A stretch of 64,000 bases of DNA, from positions 2,914,001 to 2,978,000 of the forward strand of contig NW_026570224.1 in the NCBI RefSeq assembly GCF_019649055.1. Reading direction: 5' to 3'. The notes beneath the pieces were generated by a model. The model was not told the DNA's origin. It saw only the letters and a program-made list of their open reading frames with translations, and searched no databases. Position numbers and translations under genes: made by a program. The stretch is from Paramacrobiotus metropolitanus (lineage: Eukaryota > Tardigrada > Eutardigrada > Parachela > Macrobiotidae). Of the stretch, positions 1-11,000 are shown in pieces (within the stretch, counting starts at the first letter, position 1; every line of letters begins with the position of its first letter).

Positions 1-339
1 TGTACGCATATTACAAAGTAGTAACTACTAATAACTGTCCGAGGTAAACAAAACAGCACAAAAGCGCCAATTTGACTGTTGCATATAAAAATATATCTGT
101 AGATATAAAATAGAAAGTCGTGAGATGCAAAAACAGCTTGCGTATAAAAAGGACGAGCTGCGTTTCAGTTAAAAACTTTACTTTGATTTTTTTATATAGC
201 ACCGGTGTGCCAACATAATAAATAACTATTATTGTACTTGTTATGGTTGTGTAACGTGTTGATCTGCAACGTGTCTCGGATCAGCTCGGCTGATTTACGC
301 GGGATCATATCAAAGCGAACTACAACCGCGTGCCTTAAA
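1..339. other. AT-rich sequence downstream of the GPCR gene
   Basis: No gene is visible. This is presumably the 3' flank or untranslated region of the minus-strand receptor that stops at 340. Short open frames here have no domain content or splice support. Confidence 0.5.
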
Positions 340-2975
340 TTAGGTATCCACCGAACAGCTTAATCGGGCACCATAAACACTAGTGGACAGATCAGTCATT
401 TGTAATTCATCCAGTTCCGGCATGCTCTTCTTCGTCGAACTCTCTAGATCTGCCGACTGGAGGCTGCCCGTTTCAGGCAGTTGTTTACGATAGCCCTGTC
501 GATGTCTCCAGGAATGCGAGTGACAGCGCAACAACTGCGACCGCGGCACACCCAGAATGATCAGGTAACCGCGACGGAAGTGATCGATCGATGCCCCGTA
601 CACAATACAATTAATTGAACTGTTCCCGTGCGCCAGGAGAATGGTCAGAATATACCACACCGGATCAACATCTTTCCCGCGACCCAGTAAGATTACCACG
701 GCCACAGGGAGCCACATCACAACGAAAATGATGTACACTCGGAATAGGGCCTGGGCCATCTTGACATTCTGCCGGAAGAGTCGTTGGCGCTGTTTGCGGT
801 GTACACGTTCGGCGCGGGTGCGCTTCACGGCGCCGCTCAGCAGACGATGCCGGACGAGATTGGAATCCTTAACTTTACGATAGATGCCCAGATAGGCCAG
901 GAAGCTGAGGGTAATGGGAATGCAAACACCCACACCAATGTAGAACAATGCATAGGAATGTACATGATTGGCGAATGTGCACACATAGAACACTTCGCTA
1001 AACCGATTATCGCCCCAGCCGACGTGGTTGGGCAATTCGATCATGTAAATCAGGGTCCATACAGCCACACACAACACAATCGTGCGTCCACCTGTGTAGA
1101 TTTTGTTGTAGGAATCATGATGACATATGAGGACGTATCTGCAACTTCCAAGTAATTCATCGCTACCAACGTTTTCGTAGGTGAATGTTTGCATTCAGGT
1201 TGTGCATAAAGAAAATGTTATTATGGTGCAGCTAAAAAATAACCTAATAAAGCTGCTATGAAAAGTTAATTGGCGTGAAACATATGCAAACTGACTGCAC
1301 AGTAGTGCAGTAACTAGTACCCAGCCAGCTTTCCCATCGTGTAAGCTAGGCTTGGGAATTAGTAGAGTGGTCCACGTATTTATTAGTGACGTACCGATTA
1401 ACCGAGATCATAAAAATATTCCAAGTCGAAGATAAACAGCCGGTCGCACAAAGAGTAGAAATAACTGCAAATTAAAGAGCTTTTGATTACCAAGCTGCTT
1501 ATTACGTTTTTAAGGGCCTTTCCAAAAATGTGCAGTACTAACCGTACGTACCTTAAAATACTGTGTGTACATTCATATTTTGTATACGTACTACGTAGGT
1601 ATAGCTTGGTGGTAAAGTACTGATTAATTATTATCAAAATAGTTTACTGGTAAAACAAAAAACAGTTATACAAGAATTCTGTGTCTATCAGAATAACATA
1701 AGGATGTCGCTCTCACCCGAACAGAGAACTGGATGATTTTCAAACCACTGCTCTCCCCACAAAGCACCTGAAAACAAATAGGCTTTTACTGGTGCATAAA
1801 AACGTCCGAGCAATCACGTCTTTTATGAAAAAGGGGCATGTATTATCGGTGCAAGAACAATTATAAAGATTTAGGGTCCCCAGATTAGTAGATAAGGTAC
1901 AGCTTGATACAATTTTAAGAAAAAAGAACCCTGTCTACAGGCTTGTATTCAGTTGATTTACCAATTATATTAGAAGGTTGCGTGACTGCAGTAACAAATA
2001 GGTCCGCCAACGAGAGGTTTACAATACTGCAAAAAACAAGATAATGGTGATAATGTTACCGGCACTTGTAATTCCGTATGAATCACTTAATTTGTTGGGA
2101 TCGTGTTGCAAAATTCATTACCACTGTTTCTTACAACGCATTGGAGGTAATTCGTAGCTCCGGAACAACACATACGGCTCCCATAACCTTTATTAAAAAA
2201 TCAGAATTACAGATTTGAAGCTCGATATGTGATATAAAATTTACAAATGTGCAACCGCAAAGGCGGCTTTCTGAGAAAGAGATAGACATTTGCATAAGCA
2301 AGACAGAATAGCGATTTGCAAAAACACCCAAACTGACAAATTATTCATTTATAGTGAAAATCACAGTCACATATTGTTGTGCGCATTATAAATACATACT
2401 ATATAAAATTAATGCAGACACTTATACCATTATGTTAAAAATTACAACTTAGACAAACTGACGCGGATTTGGTATAGAGAAACAAAATGTTATAGTTTAA
2501 TACGAGTACAGCTACACAGCATCTGTTTTGTCCATGTGATGCAACCGCATGTAGGTTTTACAGTTTAATTCCACTCAAAAGCAAGACATGGTCGAGAATG
2601 TTAAATTAATATAGCACCACACAACAATATTAATACGCCAACCCGAAATAAATACCTCTATAGAAACTCACAAGTAAACAAAAGGCACCTTTTATCTTCG
2701 CTATATACAATGCAGTAATTCATTATTGTGCAAATTAATTACTTTACCAGAATATTTCCAAAGGTTCCGAAAACACTTTGCATTCCCAAACAGATTACGA
2801 AAAAGTACTGCAATGCTGGTCGCTCATCCAAGGGATGCACATGTTCGGTACGAACTGAAATGTTGTGAATATGGTCAGTGACGGGGGTCTCGTTTGCAGA
2901 GATAATCCAGGCGTCCATAGCGGGGTTCCAGTTTTGGGTACTAAGTAGAGTAGCAATCCGTCTTGCAGTACTCAT
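340..2975 (-). CDS. Rhodopsin-family GPCR, melatonin-receptor/moody-like, six exons
   Basis: Seven-helix plasma-membrane receptor acting through G proteins; ligand unknown. Exons on the minus strand: 2748-2975, 2135-2187, 1962-2026, 1717-1767, 1395-1464, 340-1138. All junctions are GT-AG and in phase, giving 421 residues. The N-terminus carries NET and NIS glycosylation sequons. TM1 ends in GNIL, TM2 reads IVNLSLADLF, TM3 ends ISVNRYVLICH (an NRY form of DRY), TM6 has MWLP and TM7 has NSSINCIVYG in place of NPxxY. NRY followed by ICHHDSYNKIY closely resembles melatonin receptors and insect Tre1/moody receptors, and TM7 with N-S-S-I-N fits the same group. The long intracellular loop 3 is rich in Arg/Lys, and the tail is Ser/Thr-rich without an obvious palmitoylation cysteine. 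The start is the only in-frame ATG before TM1. The family call is firm; the subfamily is inference. Confidence 0.87.
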
Positions 2976-5848
2976 GTAATTAATTTAATTAATTACATTG
3001 ATAATTATTGTCATGCCAGATATACAACAGGAGCCATGTACTACAACAAACAGAACCTTTCTGCGGAGAAGATTGCGCTCTCCACGTCATCTATGCACAA
3101 ATTAAAAGCGTAAGTATAACACAGAAGGTCAATATTTTGCCAAAAATTGTAATTATTGTTGAGCAAGTAGAAGACAAAGCAATCCAGTCGAAATTGCGCT
3201 GCACCTATACGTCTCTAAGTACTTTGAGGGCACAGTTTTTGCGAGAGCGTAAAATTCTGCGGCAAAAAATTTTATAAGTTTGTCTTAAATTATGAATAAA
3301 ATAAACTTCATAGGTACGGATCCTAGCGCGCTGATCATGCATTACTCAAAATGCAGATATGCAGGTTTAGAACAACAAGTTAAGGATTTTCCAGAAGGAT
3401 ATTCCTTCCGTAAGTGTATATGCTTTTAACATCCAATATCCAGACTGATGTCAGCTTATTGGCTCTGTTTAATCGTATCAGTGTTGTAATCACATCCAGC
3501 CTCATGTAGCCTGCAGCATCACTTTTTCCGGCAACATCAATAATGGAATTAATTATTAATACTTGTATCATAGAAGCACGGCACTAAGCCTTTAAGATAC
3601 ACGAAATGAAATTTACGAATCACCGATGCAGATAACTCATTAATTAAACAAAAAGGATACAGTGTTATCTGCACGATACAGTTTAAAGAATCCGAGATGG
3701 TCTTTAGCCGACGGTATCATTGATCATGTTATGGAATGATAAAGCCAAGTCCCGGATATCAACACTGGATGCCGATCGTAGTAGTCCAAAGCTGCCAGCA
3801 AACGTTTCCGGAGATGACGGAAATTGTTATGGTAATTTAGCTGGATGTGGTTTAGTCGTAATTGCATGTTCGTGAATGGCTGAGTGCCCCATCTTACTGC
3901 AGTATGGGATCGTCTCGCAATGCAAAATAATTGTAATTATGGTAATTACCAGTTTACCACTACCGTCGCCTGGCCTCACTAGCAAACCCGGTCAGGATGG
4001 TGATTGGTGAGGGCAGAATTAAATGCACAACAGCCTGCAAAGGGCTACCTGCACATGATAGCATATCCAGTTTCGCAAGATTCTAACTTTTATTACACAA
4101 GGAGGAGTAATCTTAAACTTAAAGGGATGAATGATTGTCCGACACGGAAACATGTAAGCAAGAATAGATGATGTAGAGGAACAAGTGTTTATATTATATT
4201 AATCGTAAGTCAGGGCGATCACCTGTACATGTACTGTCGATGATCATGAGTGGGCCTACGTATACATGGTTCATGTTAGTAGTTACAACTCTGTGTGTAG
4301 AAGATTCTTCAACATTACATGACGCTTAACGCATCTTTTCTATGCGAGTAGCGATATATTACAAAACTATTATGACCAATACAACCGATAACATGACGAT
4401 TGGAAGCGGAAAAGACTGCTCCCGATTTATCCCACATCCCACAGTTTTTCGTACCACTCACTTGAATAAATATTGGTTTTAAAATTAGGCTTTCTAAAAG
4501 CAGTTGTGCAACATAAATATCGGAGTCGTATTAATTTATATCCACTAAAAGCAATGATAACAGCAAACGGATTGTCATATTTAGATGCGCCTCATAACAA
4601 TCTTTCGACAGGGTATGATCCTGTATATTGACATTGTGCAGCGCTAAGCCAATATATCTGTACATTCAGAGATGCTTAAAAATACTTATTTTGTGAAAGA
4701 ATTTGTCAGTATTTGGCTATCTTCCAAACGGTCTACCATGCCCGTGATGACCATGCTGGAAGCTCCAGTGATGGAAAGTAGAAGGGCTCTGCATACTCCC
4801 AGCCTGTGTAGAAGGACACCTCAGCTGACAAGGGCATGAGCCCTGACAACGTATTCCGATACCTGCCAGTCACCAAGCGTTTATTTACATCACTTCTCGG
4901 TATAAATTGTAGATACTAGAGTACAAAATAAATTAACTACGATGTAAGTCTTTATGTTCAAACTTATTTGCATCCAGTACTATTTCCAGAAAATTGAAGG
5001 GGTGTTTATATGACGTTTTGCTTCTTATCAGAAAGTTCCTTCTCGTTTATTCATTCAGTAAAATTACGAAAACAGTGACCGGCACTAGAAAGGTAGAGAC
5101 TGAATATCATAGAAAAGCTGTTATGTTTTCTTACTTGGTGATGTTGACATCACTCCCAAGGCAAAATTTGCTGAGGAAGATGACACTCGGGTGTTCAGAC
5201 ACACGGGTCCTGTGTTATCCTGTCTAGATAAAGCACTTCCGCTATTGACTTCTTGAATGGCAGCCGCCAAGTCACATGGGCGTCCACCTAGCTCTGAGCA
5301 AAAAGGCAGTTCTTATGCTATACTTGTACGGTAAAATTTAATAACGTAATAGCGTACGCAATGCATTGTTCGCAGATACTCTACTGCAGATCTAGTACAG
5401 CAGGTGGGTTGCTCGTTATTGTTTTAATACTTCGTATCGTTTTGCAGTAACAGCCAGTTCACACAACAAAATTGTTCCGATGAGCATTACTTAATTAAAA
5501 CGGATCAAAATTTCCAGTTAATTTTAGACCTCCTATGTGACTTATTTGGCTGACTATAGAAGTCCGTACGCTAAGTTTTTTCCCATACGTACGTAGAAGT
5601 GTAATGTTGCTTTGCAGAAGTGTTAAGGCACACAAAATTTAAGACGAAAAGGATTATGTACACGTAACTATCGACCTATCGTATATTGCATGGTTGCCGT
5701 TCAACTGCTTAAATCTACCTTCGAATTCTATTGATAAAATTGTAAAGTGTAAAAAAAGCTGTTTGTGCTATTTGAGGATCGAGAACCGTAATCAAATACT
5801 TCCGCGATTTTTTCGTAGGTTTGTTACTTATACAAGAAAACTGCAGCA
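2976..5848. other. Intergenic region, no supported gene
   Basis: AT-rich DNA between the GPCR start and the 3' end of the next minus-strand gene. Open frames at 3008-3277 (+) and 4994-5227 (+) have no start context, domains or partner exons. A distinctly GC-richer patch lies at 4736-4866 and is reported as a finding. Confidence 0.5.
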
Positions 5849-6511
5849 TTAGTGTCCCTGGTTATTTCCGGGATTAAGGTAGTTCGTGGCTGCACGATCG
5901 AGACCAATTCCAACTGGGTGCTTACCCGAATTCGCGGCTTGCGCATTGACAAATTGACAGACATCCGTATACATATTGTTGTCTGTTCCACAAATGCGAT
6001 AGTTTGTCATTGTGGTCGATGCGCCATTATAGCCAAAAGGACCACCAAAGTGTCTCTGGCCAAAATTATTTCCTTGTCCACGATCAACATTGGGGTTATT
6101 CGATGACAAAGGCGGGATCAGATTCCCAGGAACGTTGTTGGATGGGAATGGATTTGCCGGATAGTTTGGATTGTTCGGATAAGGGTTTATGGACGGCTGA
6201 TTCGGATACTGGTTAACCGGAAGCTGTCCTCCTGGATAAACATAATTGTTGTTCGGGATTTGAGATGGATATGTGTTGTACAGTCCTTGCTGCTGAGACG
6301 CACAGACACAGTTTGGCGGCGAAAGGTTGTTTTGTGAAGAATAGAAATACGATGGAAACTGGGCATCGGAAACAGCTGAAAAATTTAAGGGCAAATCAGT
6401 AAACCGTTTTAAGAATTAAAGAAATGTCACATAATTATATCAAAAACCAGGGTTATCAATTCATACTGCACCTGTAAAAGTAATCAATATTAATAAGGTT
6501 GACGATGACAT
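5849..6511 (-). CDS. Secreted Pro/Asn-rich protein with partial Kazal-like motif
   Basis: Two exons, 6472-6511 and 5849-6375, with GT-AG borders, give 188 residues. Exon 1 encodes a short signal peptide (MSSSTLLILITFT, cleavage probably near SDA-QF), so the product is probably exported. The middle is low complexity with N-P-Y-P-N-N type repeats. Residues near the C-terminus read ICGTDNNMYTDVCQFVNAQA, which matches the C-G-T-D-x3-Y-x3-C-x4-N/A core of Kazal inhibitor domains, but the other cysteines of a full domain are missing; a C-V-C pair sits much further upstream. An inhibitory role is therefore doubtful. A matrix, cuticle or egg-coat role is a guess from composition. It sits alone between a GPCR and a guanylate cyclase on the same strand. 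Confidence 0.72.
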
Positions 6512-8033
6512 TTTTCCAAGTGAATGCGAAAATTTATATGCAGGAACTTCCTATATGTACTTAGAGCTATCCGTCACAAGAATTTTGATACTGCGTTAAC
6601 GATTTACGGCAATTTTCTGGAAACCCAAACATCAAAGAAATGACTTCGGCATTTTTGGTTGTGCTGGTTTAAATACTAACTCGAGAACAATATAATTCCG
6701 ATACGTACCAAATACTTCAATATGATGGGTTACACTCGGAACAGGATGGTGAAAACGTCTGAATCACTTCGGTTCTACGGATATTTCCTGGGCGCTACCA
6801 CTTCATAACATGCTTAACTAACAGAATTAAGACAATAAATTTTGGAAAAAACGGCTTAAATGGCAAGAATTCGCCTGTCAGGAAAACGGTAAGCACTTAA
6901 CACGTTTCCGGTTTCGACCCTCTTGTTGTTGTTGCATTAGCATATACAAACTTTTTTGAAAACTGTTTAAAAAACAGCAAAAACTGTTTTAAAAAACTGT
7001 TAACTACCGTGAAGGTTAATCCAAGGATTGATTGTAGACACTACACACCAACGCATACTTACAGTACATAATTAAATTGTACTCGTAATATACAATATAT
7101 GGTAACACCCACGTATTGTCCAATCTGTGTTTATTACAGTATAATCAAGCGACTCACATTGGCAAAAAAAATTTGTATCACTGATTGCTGATCACTTAAT
7201 TTATTTGTTAATAGTGATTGAATTTCTGGATTCGCAAGGGTAGCGAAATTGAGTAACAGAGGTAAAAATGTTAATTGTAATAATGTGATAAAAGTGAGCA
7301 AAAAGGTGTTTTTCTGCCATTACCGTACTCAAGGGGCTTTATTGTATCACATCATTCACGTGCAATTAAAGTTATATTATATGCTCATATGTAAGTATCT
7401 GATAACATTCGTAATATCTTCAATTGTACTTGTATATTATGTAATGCAATAACGCCTTTTGAGTACGGTACTGCCCCAGCTCAGCTTTGCAAGTGGAATG
7501 TCATGTTTTTTTATTGCAAGGGCGCTATCCAGTTAAACCTAACGGAGAAAGTTTTGTCAAATTTCGGTATCTGGAGGCTTGCAAAATTACAGTATGAATA
7601 TGACGCAGGCTGTGTTTTGAATTGTAATGTGTGTCCTTGTCAGCATTTTTATACAAAATGCTTCACTTCTGAAATAACCTAGTGGAAACTTCATGCAGAG
7701 ATTTCTCCTTACGGTTTATAAATATGAAATTAAGTTGTTTTCTGTCTAAAATTATTTTTTAAAAATAAAAAATAACAAACTAACGAACAAAATTTGAGAA
7801 TTCAAACTTTACTGAGGAAACAAACTCTGCTGAGTAGAAAAGTTCCAAATGTTAGCCTGATATGCACTAAATAGCTAAAAGTATCCGATATCTTTACTGA
7901 ATCCGATGCCGTACTGTCTCTCTTATCATAAATTTAATTTCAGTAAGTATCTAAAATGTTTCTCCAGAAAGATAAGTACAAGTAAATAACAGTCAACAGA
8001 AATGTCTCGCTCCAAAGAAATTCCCAGGTTTCA
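6512..8033. other. Intergenic region with small inverted repeats
   Basis: No gene supported. It holds A/T-rich runs, several aaactgttt words near 6958-7003, and the imperfect inverted-repeat pair listed at 7321-7470. Confidence 0.5.
7321..7470. repeat. Imperfect 24-bp inverted repeats, 150 bp apart end to end
   Basis: taccgtactcaaggggcttt at 7321 is mirrored by the complement of 7447-7470, with about four mismatches over 24 bp. The enclosed AT-rich DNA has no gene. It could be a small MITE-like element, but no target duplication is apparent. Confidence 0.4.
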
Positions 8034-11000
8034 TCAGTTCGCTGCCTCCAGCCAAAATGTGCGTTCCTTTCCTTTACCCTAAAGAAAATAATTAAATTAA
8101 AAAGGGTACATTTGCGGTGATCATAATCGACAAATATTTGTAGATTTGTGGAAAATGACTTTAAACTTTCTATAGCCGTAAATATGTTCACAGCCAACTT
8201 CACTGCAACAGCGTGCGCACCTTGAGCTCTACTACTCCTCTCTCCACCACTTTGAATTCAGGACAGTACATGATGAGGGCGGAAGTTGCTGTACTGATGT
8301 GGATTTTTGATGGTTCTCCATGGGATGCTAATCGCGATGCTGTGTTAACTGTATCACCAAATCTGGAATAATCGGACGTGATTTGACAGTTCACACGAGC
8401 ACTGTGCCAATCAGTCAGTGACCTTTGGAAAGTTCACTGCTTATTTGTGGCGTAATGATCTGGGTTACTTACAAGCAGTAGCGCGGTCGCTTAGAGCCAA
8501 TCACACCCGCCGCGCACGACCCTGTTCGTGAAGAATAAATTTAGATCCATGATGCAGTCGTCGTACGTGCACTCGAATACGGGCAAATCAGAGTCAACAG
8601 AAGCACCGCAACTACGCGTAAACAAGGATATTTGTGCATCTTGGATGTGCGCGTCGACCCGAACCACTCCCACGCTTTGACCACTCACTACGTGGGTCTT
8701 ATATATAGCATACCTGAATTTATCCCAATTTTTAACTGCATATTGTATTGATCGGCGGAATGCTTGAATAGGGCTAACAATTGCAAAGACATCCTGCAAA
8801 TTTCGCCAGCGTGCTGGTTGCCGTTCGGTATGGGCATTCCACTGACCACCTGTGCAAAGAAGCAAAAATTATATTATTAAGTTAGCATCGGCGTAGCAAC
8901 ATCAGTAACGGATAAGTTATACGTACCATGTAACAATCTGAGATGGTCTGCGTCCGAAAAAAAACAAGAACAGTTTTAATTTGCAAAATAGCACTGCAGA
9001 AAAGTGTGCTACAGTTGAGACGTTACTCTTTCATAATTGCATTTATGTTACAGTTGAGAAATATTTACCTCAACTTTGTATACGTTGTACATGCTCAAAG
9101 CATCATCGAATGTTGTAAAAAGATTATTCAAAAATGCCACCACTTGTAGCGGGGAATGTGTGGCAACAAACTCCACAAACTTTACGATGAGACTGAAGAA
9201 TATCGTCACGCCATAAAAATGTTCAGGTTCTATGGCACATCCGGCAAGCAATTTCTCCACTATCACCCTGCATCGTGAATATAATTAGGTTAATGGATTG
9301 GTTACGGTGCAATACTGAGTTTTAATTTATTTGTACAATTACGATTAACAAAGATTATTTTATCGTCATAATTAGCAAAAAATCCCGGCATTCACTGTTC
9401 CACCCACTTCGGAAGCATTTCCACGAGTAGCTTCTCGCACAACTTTCTTTCAGCATTTAATGCGTCGGTTCGGTCCCTCACTGCAAATTCCAGTTTTCGG
9501 GCATACTTCTGCATTCGCCTGATTAAACTATCCACAAATCCACCGGTTTTCGTGCCGGCTCTTTCGTGAAACCGTCGCTTGACCTCTTCAATGGTCGGTC
9601 TTGTTGCGGCGTTTGACCTTTGACACGCGGCAATCAACCGCTGCGTTTCCGGTCCCATCGTCCGCACCTGGCCATTTTCGTTTAAACTACTACTAATGCT
9701 CTCTTCCAGAACTGCGTCCATTATGCCGCCTAGTGCATAAATATCCGCATCCGGTCCAGCAACGGACGCCAGCATGCGAATGTCGAAGTACTCCGACTGT
9801 AAGTACATCAGCTCCGGAGGAATCCACCGTTCGACGTTGGTGAAGCTGAGTGTACCGTGACGTGAGGCCTCTTGTTTGGGTGCGGCGATATTTTTAGTTA
9901 AGTCATACAGACCGAATTCGGACAGCTTGAGAGTGAAGTGCTTATCAATAAGGCAAGTGTGGGGATTAAGATATCCGTGCCGTTTGAAGACGGAACCATG
10001 GATAACAATTATACCCTAAAAATTTACGCGTCACTGTCTTGAAGGTATCACCTTTTTTTTGGGGTCGCAATAGGTAGTTCATTTGGCCTTACTTCAATCA
10101 GATCATTTATTAATGCTGCACGAAACTCCCAGTCCAAGTTGATTTTTTCTAGCAGGTGATATAAACTTCCTTTCCCACAAAATTCATAGACAAAGTGCAG
10201 GAAATTTGCTTCCATGCAGATTCCGATCAGTTCGGCAATATTGCCGTGAGCAATTAATTTTATCTAAACAGAAATTATGCAATTGCAAAAATAGTCATAA
10301 CTGTACTTATATGAATGTACCAGTAATGAGTTAAGCAAGGTGTTTGGTATTAGATCAAAAACATCACGCTGAATGTAAATTGTCCATAAGGTTTATACTT
10401 TCCAGCTTAGCAATAATCGGTTCAAAAAAAAACAGGTATCTGAATTCTGTTCTTCAATGGTAAAAGTCAGTTTTCCGTTTGAAGTACCTTAAACCTTGAC
10501 AGATATGTTGTGGGAATGTTATTGGCATTTGATTGATTTTGAAAGGTATTGGAAAACTGGGTACCGGACTTAGGCACTGGAGCAAAACCATAAAGACCAT
10601 GAAAATACATGCCTCTCGTAACAGCAAGCGAGTGGGACGATCCAAAATTAAGTTCCTTGTAACAGCAATTTTTTTCACCCATACAACGTTTCCTCTAATA
10701 CGTCTGATGTGCTTGGGATCGTTTCCCATTGTAGATAGCGAGAATGCTGACTGCTTGGACATGCCACCTTTCTACAGAAAACGAAGCACTAAATAGTGGT
10801 GGGGCATAATCGCCCCTTTCAATGCGCCACAGAGGGAAATATCTTTCTTACCAATACTTCTGGAACGATAAGGTCACCTTTGTCGACCTTCCACCAATCG
10901 TCTTTCAAATTATATTCTTTCCGCACTTTCCTGCAAAAGACAACCAAAAGCAAAAATCACAGTATAAAAAAATAAGATTAATCAACTCTGTTAGCTGGTA

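Noticed and set aside
4994-5227. 77-codon plus-strand frame
   Set aside because: No domain, no support, AT-rich background.
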